Source: Diphasiastrum complanatum (Eukaryota > Streptophyta > Lycopodiopsida > Lycopodiales > Lycopodiaceae). From it: 64,000 bases of DNA. Each line of letters begins with the position of its first letter. The first letter of the stretch is position 1. The notes under the pieces were generated by a model. That model made no database searches. It was not told where the DNA came from and worked only from the letters and a program-made list of their open reading frames with translations. A program made the position numbers and the translations under genes. The stretch is from assembly GCA_029204225.1 (NCBI GenBank), contig CM055099.1:59479010-59543009 (forward strand). Direction: 5' to 3'. Below, piece after piece: positions 11,990 through 22,582 of the stretch.

Positions 11990-12440
11990 AAAATTGGCAA
12001 GCCTAAACTTGAGTTTTTTTTATCTAGAAAGCTATATGTGTGCCAAACCTGATGTGTCCAACAAGGCTAGGTGCCCTACCTACCTTTATTCAAATGGCTA
12101 TAACTTTCACAAGACACATCCAATTGGTTGGAGCAAATTGCAACACAAACTAGACTTGACTAGCTTTCTAGCCAGCTATATACTCCAAATTTGGATCAAC
12201 CTTGGAGATGCACCACAAACTCAAAGTGGACTGATCTCACACGTGTTTGAGCATTGAATTCTGTATAGTACTAGGATGGATCCAATCAATATGATTTAGA
12301 CCGCTCTTGATCCAAAAATAACTATGATCAAGATGCAACTACGTATACACACTCCAAAACTTGATTTCAAGCCAAAATCACTACACACACATAATAGATG
12401 CAAATCCGTCTTATTTAGTTGCACCTATTATGTCAGATGA
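11990..12440. repeat. Dispersed repeat module, copy 2, with G-box
   Basis: Related to 8950-9230 and carrying TCACACGTGTTT at 12237-12248. The start (GACTAGCTTTCTAGCC near 12155) is reminiscent of the CTAGTTTT-containing starts of other LTR pieces here. No convincing coding region. Confidence 0.45.
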
Positions 12441-12491
12441 TGGATCTCCTAGTAAGAGGTCAGTCCATAGTCGCGGGTCATCCTGCCTTTC

Positions 12492-13330
12492 TTGAGTGAG
12501 AGCAATCTCATTAGCTACCTTGATCAGTTGCCTTCCTCACAACATGATAGGGTCTTACAGCGATTGAGGGCTCGACGTGAGGCTCGTAGCTCCTCTCGAT
12601 TGGTTGAGTGCACATCATCGACTGAGGAGATCCAGTCGAATCCTTGCGTAGACCGGTCACATGTTTTCCCTTCCTGTGAGGGTTACTTCGACGAGGGTCG
12701 CACCCCACCCATGACGCTACTTCCAATGCTTTCTCTTGACACTCTCGGGAGAGGAGGAGCCACTTTGGTGTCTCCTGTTGTGGAGAATGTGGCAATGACC
12801 CTAATCTCCCTGATGTGGTCATGAGTCCTGCACGTCCACGTAGCACATCTCGTTGTGGGGAGTCCCTACTTCGAGATACACTGACCCAAGACGCAACACG
12901 TATGTCACACGATACTATGCCTCCGGCATTTGTCACCACACCTGAGATTCCCATGCCTACTTTTAACCCTCACATTTTCCCTCCCTCTAGACCCACTGCC
13001 ACTGAGTTATGGCCTCCCGACTATGCACCGTGGGGTCACATTTCACCATGGGGTTTTTAGCCCACTCCCCTCCAGTCCCCTCCTATATATTCAATTTTCA
13101 CCGTGGGGTTTTCAGCCCACTCCCCTTCAGTCCCTTCTACTTTTAACCCTCACATTTTCCCTCCCTCTAGACCCACTGCCACTGAGTTATGGCCTCCCGA
13201 CTATGCACCGTGGGGTCACATTTCACCATGGGGTTTTTAGCCCACTCCCCTCCAGTCCCCTCCTATATATTCAATTTTCACCGTGGGGTTTTCAGCCCAC
13301 TCCCCTTCAGTCCCTCTAGTCCCCCCCCTA
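12492..13330 (+). other. Unrecognised open region, possibly Gag-like
   Basis: An open frame from 12492 codes for about 110 residues, including DQLPSSQHDRVLQRLRARRE followed by Ser- and Thr-rich sequence. The base composition is more GC-rich than its surroundings. It ends before a 180-bp tandem duplication and lies just upstream of the G-rich tract and LTR-like repeat L at 13338. That position would suit the internal region of a non-autonomous LTR element. I do not recognise the protein. Confidence 0.3.
12957..13316. repeat. 180-bp unit duplicated in tandem
   Basis: Two essentially identical 180-bp copies (about 12957-13136 and 13137-13316) begin near CTACTTTTAACCCTCACATT. Each unit itself contains two related blocks (CACC(A/G)TGGGGTTTT(T/C)AGCCC). 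Near identity implies recent duplication. Open frames across it simply repeat. Confidence 0.9.
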
Positions 13331-13337
13331 TATATTC

Positions 13338-13902
13338 GTTGGGGGTATTCCCAACAAAGTGTAAATAAATAAAATCCTCCAATAAAATGTGTTGCGAGGG
13401 CATGGCATCCTGCGTGTATAAGCCCATGGCCCAATGAGCATGCAATTAAAGTTGTAAATAAAATAAACTTGACTTGGGCCTTGGAATTAAAATAAAACTA
13501 GAGGCCCAGTGTCATTCTTAAACTTAGAGATTACTTTTTAGAGTTGGGTCCAAATTGGGACTCACATGAATCTTGTGATTTCTAATGTACTTTTTGTGGA
13601 CCCTTGGATCAAGTTGGGTCCAAGATGAATGGATAGGATCATTGTGAATATTAGCCAATAAGATTGAGGGGCAAGGGCCTTCCCCATTTTATAAAAAAAC
13701 ACCATTTGTACACTATTTTCATGTTTAATGAGAAGGAAGAAACTCTACCAATTTTGGAAGAGAAGCATCCTCATTTGCAATTCAATGCTTGCTATTGCTC
13801 TTATTGTTTCCATTTGCTTTCAAGTTCATGCCTGTTGGTTTCAATAGTTAAAGTTTCTCCTTTAGCAAGTACAATGTGCATTTGAGCTAACCTCCACCCT
13901 CA

Positions 13903-13934
<32 letters not shown>

Positions 13935-13990
13935 TCCCTTCTCAATCTCTTCTTCTCCATTCCTTCTCTTCAACCAAAACCATGATGAAT
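13338..13990 (+). repeat. LTR-like promoter/leader repeat L, plus copy
   Basis: A G-rich tract (GTTGGGGGTATT) is followed by the blocks shared with 11190-11655. These end in a TATA-like TTTTATAAAAAAACACCATTTGTAC at about 13686 and a (CT)n-rich leader at about 13905-13980. The layout is that of an LTR promoter plus transcribed leader, or of a captured plant promoter. A third start of this type lies at 37511. Confidence 0.6.
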
Positions 13991-14028
13991 GTTAGTGTAG
14001 AGGGGTAGAGTTAAAGAGAAGTAGTATA

Positions 14029-14367
14029 ATGGTGAGTAGAGCTAAGGGAGAAAGTAGAAAACTAACTAAAAGTAGCATCTATGCTTATATAAATGACGAT
14101 GTATATTCTACTACAACTAATTTATATCAATTTTTTGACTATCGTGAAAATGAGGTGCTATGTTTATTATCCGACACAATTTCCAAACTCTCTGACTTTG
14201 TAGATTTTGAAACAAGTGACCCTGTTACTGGAATTGATTATGATGATGAGGAGGGACTTATGACCGATGAAGAGTGCTTGATTAGGGCTTTATCAAATAT
14301 TGCTAAGCATGGACGAGACAGACCATCCGATGAAAAATTTGTCAAAATATTGGAAAAATCTATCTAA
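14029..14367 (+). CDS. Small hypothetical protein, 112 residues
   Basis: An intact open frame starts at the ATG at 14029, about 340 bp after the TATA-like sequence and 50 bp after the CT-rich leader of repeat L. The product is charged, with an acidic patch (DYDDEEGLMTDEE) in its second half and a lysine-containing tail. It has no signal peptide or membrane segment, and I recognise no domain. It could be the only ORF of a non-autonomous element driven by L, or a captured host fragment. A chance frame is also possible. Confidence 0.3.
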   Translation: MVSRAKGESRKLTKSSIYAYINDDVYSTTTNLYQFFDYRENEVLCLLSDTISKLSDFVDFETSDPVTGIDYDDEEGLMTDEECLIRALSNIAKHGRDRPSDEKFVKILEKSI

Positions 14368-15094
14368 TGTTGTAAGTAGGGGTCCTAAAAATGCCAAAGA
14401 TAAGTTAAGCTCTTTTGGCTTAGTAAAGACCCATCTTAGAATAAAATATTCAAGGTAGGTAAAAGTAGAAACTCGAGCTACCATAGGAATTGCCATTTGA
14501 ATTTTGCATGCCACATTTAATGCCTGAAAAGACTAGGTGGCACAATTAGACATATTGAGGTGGCTTGAATAAGTCTAGATAGCTTGAGAGGTGGATTCAC
14601 AACTCCAATTCAACTCAAAGTAGGAGGAGAGTCCATGGATCTATATATATGTGATGTACTCTCATTGAAAAAAATGATGAATGTGTGAAATTGGCCGTAA
14701 ACAGTCTGTTTGCATAAATGAACCAAAACTGTTACTCTACATAAATGAACTAAAACTACCACAGGTGAATGTGTCACAAAAAGACGACAGTGTCGGCATT
14801 TTGTGAAAAACCCGACAATGTTTTTAAATCTGATTTAGAGCTGCCCCACACTTTGCTAGAGTCATTTCTTTAACATTTGAGACTCTTTGAAAAAAGTGAA
14901 AAACGTGACTCTGCATATTTACTCGCAATTCCCAACAGGTGAAAAATGCAAAAAAGATGACACTATTGTCAAACTCCGAGTATTTGCAAATCTGCATACT
15001 ATATAAAAATACTAGAAAATCCGCAGAACTGGATAAACAATGGATGAGGACTAAAATCGATTAGTCGATTAGTAAGAAAAAGAATAATCCAACA
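14368..15094 (-). repeat. Probable LTR of the Copia fossil to its right
   Basis: The right end, ATAATCCAACA at 15094, abuts the minus-strand polypurine tract (AAGGGGGAGTG) of the Copia fossil. On that strand the LTR would start TGTTGGATT. The left boundary is not clear and part of this stretch is ordinary spacer. No gene seen. Confidence 0.4.
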
Positions 15095-15916
15095 CTCCCC
15101 CTTAATCTGAGTCCTCGAATGCATTGACCTTCAAACTTACTTCTACACAGAATCTTTTGTGTGCTTCCAAACTTAATGCTTTGGTAAACATATCTGCTGT
15201 CATATCTTGCATTCTACAGTCCTGCAATCTGACCTCTTCATTGAGAACTTTGCTTCTGACAAAATGATACTTCAGTTCAATGTGCTTACTCCTAGAATGA
15301 AATCTGGGGTTGGCTGATAAAGCAATGGCACTTTGATTATCACAAAATAATGTCGTCGGAGCATATTGATTCAGATCGATATCTGAGAGTAAGTTTCTCA
15401 ACCAAATTGCTTCCTTTGTAGCTTGAGAGGCTGTGATATACTCTGATTCAGTGGAAGATAGAGCTATCGAAGATTGCTTGCGATTGTTCTAGAAAATTGG
15501 ACCATTGTCGAGGAAGAATGTAAATCTGAAAGTGGATTTATGAGTGTCTACATCTCCTGCCCAACTTGCATCTATGTAACCACTGAGTAAATTGAGTTTG
15601 TCGTTGCCGACTACTCTATAACAAATGCAAAAGTCCATAGTAGCTCAAAGATATCTCATGATTATGATAAGAGCCTTCCAATGTGTTAGGGCCAGGATTA
15701 GTCATAAACTGACTGAGAGAGCTGATTGCAAAAGCTATGTCTGGCAGTACAAATCATGGTGTACATAAGAGATCCTAAAATAGAATGGTAAGGATACTCA
15801 TGCATCTGCTGTTTCTCATGAATTGTTTGGGGACACTGGTCCTTTGACAATATGAAACCTGGTTCCATTGGTGAGGGAGCTAACTTGCAATTCATCAGAT
15901 TATATCTGACTAACAT
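15095..15916 (-). mobile_element. Copia RNase H and reverse-transcriptase fossil
   Basis: The minus strand codes for an RNase H end (15102-15401: LFCDNQSAIALS, then RSKHIELKYHFVR and MTADMFTKAL). It continues into reverse transcriptase (15698-15916: HSILGSLMY). The same subfamily is seen at 38433-39060. The element stops where the minisatellite begins. Truncated, several breaks. Confidence 0.8.
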
Positions 15917-18900
15917 GCGGTCCCTCTGGGTCCCTCTATAATCTCTGCAGTCTTCTCTGTGGCCTCTGCGATCCTCTAAGACCTCTATGGTCCTCTGCGA
16001 CCTCTGTGACCTCTACGGTCCCTCTGTGGTCTTCTATGGTCCTCTGCAACCTTTGCGGTCGTCTGCGACCTGTGCGATCTCTGCGATCCTCTATGGTCCC
16101 TAATGTGGTCCACTACAGTCCCTAATGCAGTCCTCTGCGGTCCCTAATGCGGTTCCTCTGCAGTCCTCTGTGACCTCTGCGGTTCTCTGCAACGATTGCG
16201 GTCCTCTACGACCTTTGTGGTCCTCTGTGACCTCTGTGACCACTGTGGTCCTCTACGACCTCTGCAACCTCTATGGTCCTTTGCGACCTTTGTGGTCATC
16301 TACGACCTCTGCGATCTCTGCGGTCCTCTGCGGTCCCTAATGCGGTCCCTCTGTGGTCCTTTGTGGTCCTCCCATCACGACGGCAAGCTATGAGTTCTAC
16401 GGTCCTCTGTGACCTGTGCGGTCCTCTGCGGTCATCTACGACCTCTACGATCCTTCTCGGTCCTCTGCAATCATCTGCGACCTTTGCGGTCATCTACAAT
16501 CATCTGCAACCTCTACGGTCTCTGCGGTCCCTCTGTAGTCCTCTACGGCCTCTACGATCCTTTGCGACCTCTGTGGTCATCTGTGACCTCTACAGTCATC
16601 TGTGACCTCTTCGGTCATCTACAGTCCTCTACAGTCATCTGTGACCTCTGCGGTCATCTATGGTCATCTACGACCTCTACGGTCTCTGCGGTCCTCTATG
16701 GTCCCTAATGCAGTCCGTCTGTGATCCTCTGCGGTCCTCCCACCACGGCGAGAGTTTTTGAGTTCTTTGTGATCCCTCTTGGGTCCTCTACGACCTCTAC
16801 GGTAATCTGCAACCTCAGTCCTCTCCTATGTGGTCCCTTTGGTCCTCTACGGTCCTCCCGCCATGGCGGAAGGTTCCGAGTTCTACGGTTCTTTGCGGTC
16901 ATCAGCGACCTCTACGGTCATTTGTGACCTCTACGGTCCTCTGTGAACTCTGCGGTCCTTTGAGACCTCTCTGGTCTCTGCGGTTTTCTCGCCACGACGG
17001 GAGGTTCTGACTTCTACGGTCCTCAGTGGTCCTCTGTGACCTCTGCGGTCCTTTGCAACCTGTGCGACCTCTGTGGTCCTCTGTGACCTCTGCGACCACT
17101 GTGGTCCTCTGCGAGTTCTACGATCTCTACGAGTTCTGCGGTCCTCTGTGACCTCTGTGGTCATCTGCGACCTCTACGGTCTCTGCGGTCCCTCTGTGGT
17201 CCTCTACAGTTCTCCCACCATGGCAGAAAGTTCTGAGTTCTATGGTTCTTTGCAGTCCCCTACGGTCCCTAATGCGGTCCCTCTACAGTCCTCTACAATC
17301 TTCTACGGTCCTCTATGGTCTTCTACGGTCCCTCTGCGATCCTATGAGACCTCTGTGGTCCTATGCGACCTCTGCGGTCCTCTATGACCTGTGCATTCTC
17401 TATGGTTCTCTTCGACCTCTACGGTCTCTGTGGTCTTTTGCGGTCCCTTTGGTCCTCTACGATCCTCTGTGATCCTCTACGGTCCTCTGAGGTTTTGAGT
17501 TCTACGGTCCTCTATGGTCCCTCTGTGATCTTCTACGGTCCTCTGCATCCTCTGTGACCTCTGCGGACCTCTACGGTCCTTTGCGGTCATCTGCGACCTC
17601 TGCGGTCATCTGTGGTCCTCTGCAACCTCTGCGACCTCTGTGGTCATCTATGATCATCTGCGACCTCTACAGTCTCTATATTTCTTTGTAGTCCCTTTGG
17701 TCCTCTACGGTCCTCCCGCCACGGTGGGAGGTTTTGACCTCTGTGGTCATCTGCGGTCATCTGCGACCTCTGCGATCATCTGCAACCTCTACGGTCATTT
17801 GCGACCTCTGCAGTCATTTGCAACCTCTACGGTCATCTACGGTCCTCTGCGGTCATCCACAGTCATCTGCGACCTCTGCGGTCATCTGCAACCTCTGTGG
17901 TCTTCTGCGGCTTCTACGGTCATCTGCAACTTCTACCGTCCTCTGCAAGCTCTGCGAACCTCTGCGACCTCTACGGTCTCTGTGGTCCTTTGCGGTCCTC
18001 TGCGACCTCTTCAGACCTCTACAGTCATCTGCGACCTCTGAGGTCATCTAAGGTCCTTTATGGTCCTCTATGGTCATCTGCAACCTCTGCGGTCATCTAC
18101 GGTCATTTGTGACCTCTACGGTCTCTGCATTCCTCTACGGTCCCTTTGGTCTTCTCTGCGGTCCTCCTACCGAGGAGAGAGGTTCTGAGTTCTACGGTCC
18201 TCTGCGGTCATCTGCGACCTCTGCGGTCATTTGCAACCTCTGCGATCATCTACGGTCCTCTGCAACCTCTGCGATCTTTGCGGTCCTCTGTGACCTCTAC
18301 GGTCATTTGTGACCTCTACGGTTCTCTACGGTCCCTAATGTGGTCCCTTTGGTCCTCTGCGGTCCTCCCGCCGTGGCTGGAGGTTCTGAGTTCTACAGTC
18401 CTCTGCGGTCCTCTATGGTCCTCTGCAACCTCTGCGCCCTCTACGGTCCTCTGAGGTCATCTGCGACCTCTACGGTCATCTACGATCCTCTGCGGTCCTC
18501 TATGGTCATTTACGACCTTTGCGCCCTCTACGGTCATCTATGATCATCTGCAACCTCTACGGTCTCTACGGTCCTCTACGGTCCCTAATGCGGTCCATCT
18601 GTGGTCATCTGCGGTCCTCCCGCCATGGCGGGAGGTTCTGAGTTCTCTACGGTCTCTCTATGGTCCTCTTGCGGTCCCTCTGTGGTTCTCTGAGACCTCG
18701 ATGACCTCTGCAGTCCTCTGGGACCTCTATGGTCCCTCTGCGGTACCTAATGCGGTCCCTTTGCGGTCCTTTGGGTCCTTTGTGGTCCCCTGCGACCTTT
18801 GCGGTCCTCTGCAATCTCTGCAATCATCTGCGACCTCTACGGTCTCTATGGTCCTCTATGGTCTCTGATGTTGTCCCTTTGTGGTCCTCTGCGGTCCTTC

Positions 18901-18935
18901 CGCTGCGATGGGAGGTTCTAAGTTCTCTGCGTGCA
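15917..18935. repeat. 3-kb CpG-rich minisatellite
   Basis: Three kilobases are built from 8-10-base words such as GGTCCTCTGC, GACCTCTGC and GGTCATCTGC. The variants differ mainly by CG to TG or CG to CA changes. A longer unit, CGGTCCTCCCGCCANGGCGGGAGGTTCTGAGTTCTA and variants, recurs near 16370, 16735, 16855, 16980, 17210, 17710, 18160, 18360, 18612 and 18893. Six-frame open frames are frequent because most words lack stops; none is a gene. It is flanked by a Copia fossil and a Gypsy fossil. Confidence 0.95.
18616..18635. repeat. Perfect 20-bp palindrome in the minisatellite
   Basis: CCTCCCGCCATGGCGGGAGG is its own reverse complement. Degenerate forms mark each longer unit of the array, so it seems to be the ancestral core of that unit. 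Confidence 0.9.
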
Positions 18936-19530
18936 GGCCGCGACAGAGTATGCAACAAAGAATGTGAAAGCTGAAGCGACGAAATGAAATGATGCAAAAA
19001 TTGTCACAGCTTTCTTATTCAAATCTATAATCACACGTTATGGTTGTCCTCTCGAGTTAGTTAGTGATCCTGGTACCCATTTTCTAAACGACAAAAGTAG
19101 ACACCTTATTTTCTTACATATGGTATGCATCCTATTCTACCGATTGAATTCGATGTGCCAACTTTTTGAAAACAAGCACAACAAACAGAAGTAGAATGTA
19201 CTAACAAAAGGTCGCTGACTATTGAAGAACTACCCGAAGCTTGAACAAATTCGAAGGATAATACAGAGAAAATCTAGGAACAACGAAAGATACTCATATC
19301 AAGACTATTGATGTTAAAACTGATGATTATGCTTTAATCTATGATAGTCGTCATCAGAAATTTTCTAGAAAGCTTTATATGAGGTGGATGGACCGTACAA
19401 GGTTACTGAAGTATTTGAAAACAGTTCTATCCAGCTTCAGTTATTAGAAGGTGAATTATTGCCAATGCGTATTAACGATTCCAGACTGAAAAGTATTATC
19501 TCTAACGAATGTATTTGTGGGTAGGATCTT
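18936..19530 (+). mobile_element. Ty3/gypsy integrase fossil
   Basis: The translation contains IITRYGCPLELVSD, then GTHFLND near 19020-19095 (integrase core). A C-terminal part near 19340-19500 contains YDSRHQKFSRKLYMRW, then GPYKVTEVF and RINDSRLK. Both are typical of plant Gypsy elements without a chromodomain. Old, several breaks. Confidence 0.75.
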
Positions 19531-20476
19531 TCGAGGATCTATCCCGATTTTTTTTTTGTCATTAATATATATATATTTATTATCTAATTACTATTTGATT
19601 ATTTTAATTATGGTTACTTTTTATTAAATGCAAAAGTGTACACGTCTTTCCATCTATCTATCGTATTTTATGTTTTTATTTACTTTTGCACCGAAAATTG
19701 TGTAGACGTGTTATTTTATTATTATTTTATTTTTAAATGGTTTTAAGTTAATTGAGATTATTTTTTTCGTCGTCACGAAGATTGGTATAGATACCGCTCT
19801 TAAATATGAATTTGACAGATGTCAAAGCAACTTGCCACGTGACCATCTCTTCCACTTCGTCATTGTATAACATTGTAATTTTTATTTTCACCTTAGACTT
19901 TCTTTTTGCACTCACTCGTTCTCGTTCATGCTCTTGCTCTCGTTTTTACCTTTGCTTCTGCTTTCTAACTTGCAACAAGCCGATCAAAATGGATTCAACT
20001 GCACATGAGATAGTTGGACAGTGTGACCAATAATCCTTTGACACATCTCATTTTAGCAGATGCCTCACACGTGCAAAATTTCTTGATAAAAGGAGCTTAT
20101 TTCGGATTCATATTTTGTCAGAATTCGTTTCTTTTTTCATCTCTGACATCCTGATATCTTTTTTGAGCGCCCATCACATCTTTTCTTTGTATCTATTCTC
20201 TTGCCCTTGAGACCGATATCGATTTTGAGCATGCTTTCAACGCCCTTCCGAGTTTCGCCTTATTTATGGCGCTTGAAAGCGATATTGCTCCTTTTTTTTA
20301 GATTTCCATTGGTGATGGCATGGATTAAGTCCATAGTCTGCCGGGACATGTCTGTCTACACATCAACTACTCTGCTTTTCATGAGAAGGTTTTTATTTAG
20401 GTAGTAGATGAAAGTTACTGGCAAATCTGTGAATATTGTATCTCAGTCTTCTCAATCCCTTGTAAAGAGTCCTACT
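19531..20476. other. AT-rich spacer, possible Gypsy 3' region
   Basis: No gene is seen. It lies downstream of the Gypsy integrase fossil and may hold its eroded 3' untranslated region and LTR, but I find no TG...CA pair. A G-box variant (TCACACGTGCAA) lies at 20065-20076. Confidence 0.35.
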
Positions 20477-21296
20477 TTACGTGCTCCACACGATCCTAAT
20501 GAAGTTAAGGTACACTCTGGCTAGTTTTCCGATTAAATTCTTTACTTTTTGTGTATACCTTTGAAGAGGTTCCTTACTCTTCTTTTGCACATTGTTGAGT
20601 CGTCTGAGAACTCCGAATGAATAACCAATTTTTTTGAGCTGGTTCAGAAACGCATCTTTCAGCAGTAACCAGGTAGCCACACGTCCAAGTTCAACTTGGC
20701 TGTACCATATGCGCGCTTGCTTTCTCAGAAGACCAGGAAAAAATCTGCAACTTGTCAGCATCAACACCTTCGTTGTTTGAGTTGGCAATTGACTCGAACT
20801 GCGAAACACAACTGTCAACATCATCTACAGATGTTCTTTTAAAATAATTGTATTTGATCATCGAGATTGAAGTGAAACGGGAAGTTTTGGATCAGGTTTT
20901 GGATTTGGATTCAGGTTCTGATTCTAGATCAGATTCTGGAATTGGTTCTGGTTCCGGTTCAAGTTCAGGTTCAGGATTTGGATCTGATTCTAGAACTGGA
21001 TTAGGATCAAGATCAGGATTAGGAACTGGGTTTACAACGTCAGAACCTGGTTCAACTGCAACAAAAACTTCAAGACAATTATCAAGATTAAGAAGATTAT
21101 CACAGAAAGTTTCGTTATAAATCTGGAAAGGTGAATTTCTCCTTTGAAAAGATTTTTGAAGTCTTTTGAAAAACTCTTCTCGAAGTTTTTGATATCTTTC
21201 AAGTCTAGTAGCTCTCTCACATGCACTAAGAATGGAGATGGAGTTGTTAGTTTGGTATCAACTTTATTTGGCTATCCTCAGCAACGGCACCAAAAT
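20477..21296 (-). mobile_element. Ty3/gypsy gag fossil with primer site
   Basis: On the minus strand, 20477-20824 codes for capsid sequence including FPGLLRKQARIWYSQVELGR, then LKDAFLNQLKKIGYS and LNNVQKKSKEPLQRYTQKVK, a typical plant Gypsy Gag. Upstream lies a Pro-Glu-coding repeat. At 21276-21295 the minus strand reads TTTTGGTGCCGTTGCTGAGG, which resembles the TGGCGCCGTTGCC-type primer site of plant Gypsy elements. No pol part follows. Fossil. Confidence 0.75.
20887..21030. repeat. Degenerate hexamer repeat in the gag leader
   Basis: Units close to GGTTCN(GGA/TGA) repeat for about 140 bp. On the minus strand, the coding strand of the Gypsy gag, they encode an alternating Pro-Glu tract. The plus-strand Ser-Gly frame is its shadow. 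Confidence 0.7.
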
Positions 21297-21975
21297 TGGC
21301 ATATGTCGTGATATACCAACATAGAAATGATAGATTGTGTAGTATTTAATGTCGAACCCTAGGAGGATACCCCAGGAGGGTAGCACTTAAAAGGTGATTT
21401 ATTGATACAGTTTTGGCTTATTCGAATGTAGTGGAGCCGGGAGTTATTCTGGTTGTCAAATAGACATTTTAGAAGTAACCAGTATTAAATTTGTTGTGTG
21501 TGTGATAATGGTAATTTTCAGAACAACAATCTTTCTCTATCGAATCGAATGAAAAACATTTTACAAGTGAAATGTTATCAGAGTTGCACGAACAAACTAC
21601 ACTCTGGCTGATTAAGTTGTCAGCAAGGCTTCGAGAGATGTTCCATGCATTCAAGTACAAGTAGACAAATAGTTAATCTTATTCTTGAACTATTGTATTC
21701 TAGACAGTAGTCCTCAACAACTAAAGTCTAATCAAGATTAAAGAACTCAAATAGCCCACGAAAATGTTAAAAACTTATATCTTTGTTACACACAGGAACA
21801 CAGGTCTATGACTCAATTCCTCAGGCATGGATTACAATTGTATACATATTGTTCTTCAATGAATGTGGAAGACTATACCAAAGAGATACGTTATTCGGGT
21901 GCCAAATACAAAGTATTCGCGCAGACGAATAAGATAGTTTAAAGACAATTGTTTAGATTAACTTGACGGAAATAC
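21297..21975 (-). repeat. Candidate LTR of the minus-strand Gypsy element
   Basis: TGGCATATGTCGTGATATACC at 21297 directly follows the minus-strand primer site, as the inner end of a 5' LTR would. The LTR would run right until element A interrupts it, and might resume at 28034. I cannot see the outer end. Confidence 0.45.
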
Positions 21976-22582
21976 TGTTAAAAATTCACAATTCTAGCTT
22001 GACTAGTTTTGGTCATATGACTTGTAAATAGTTAGATGGTCATGATGTGGCTTGTCACACGTGCCAAATAGCATAGGATTCCATTCATAAGGATGTTCTC
22101 AAGTAGACCTAAGTGTTAGAACCTTTGGAATGAGTCCAAATTATGCTTAGATACAAGGGAGAAAAAATAGGAGCTATTTTTGGTAATTTTTGCATTGTTG
22201 AGGGATCTCCAAGATTCCAACCCTAACTTGGTAGGGATGAAAGATCCACCAAAATTAGCATTAGGGATAGGTTTAGGGCTACTCATACCTGCCCAAAACC
22301 GTGATGGATCATGTATATATAGGTGATGATATCTCACCAAAATCAATCAAGCAATTTCATGATTTTTCTCTCATAATGGTGCAATTGCTCTCTATGTTCA
22401 TAATTGTTTGAGTACTTGTGATTACTAATGATTATAGGATTGAATGTAGGTCTGGTGTACAGTATTCAGACTGTGGGAGGCCGTACTTTCACACGTGTGA
22501 AGTCTTCTTCAAGGATTTGGGCCATTTAGTGAGGTTCAAGCATAGATTTTTGATGGATTTTGGTGGTTCAACTTGTGCTAAA
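21976..22582 (+). repeat. 5' LTR part of element A
   Basis: It aligns base for base with the 682-bp LTRs at 27352, 39728 and 45196 over about 607 bp. It carries G-box cores at 22055-22066 and 22489-22500 and a TATA-like TGTATATATAGG near 22311. Confidence 0.9.

Noticed and set aside
16370-18935. CRISPR-like array, because a palindromic unit recurs at intervals
   Set aside because: The spacing is irregular, the intervening sequence is itself repetitive, and the genome is eukaryotic.
16125-18974. Many long open frames on both strands (Leu-, Arg- and Ser-rich)
   Set aside because: They are by-products of the minisatellite, whose words lack stop codons in most frames. No conserved domain, start context or splice pattern.
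20848-21120. Ser-Gly-rich open frame on the plus strand
   Set aside because: Shadow of the Pro-Glu-coding hexamer repeat of the minus-strand Gypsy gag leader.
22116-22346. Minus-strand frame of about 75 residues found in all four A/B-type LTRs
   Set aside because: Conserved only because the LTRs are nearly identical. It crosses the TATA-like promoter on the opposite strand and matches no known LTR-encoded protein.
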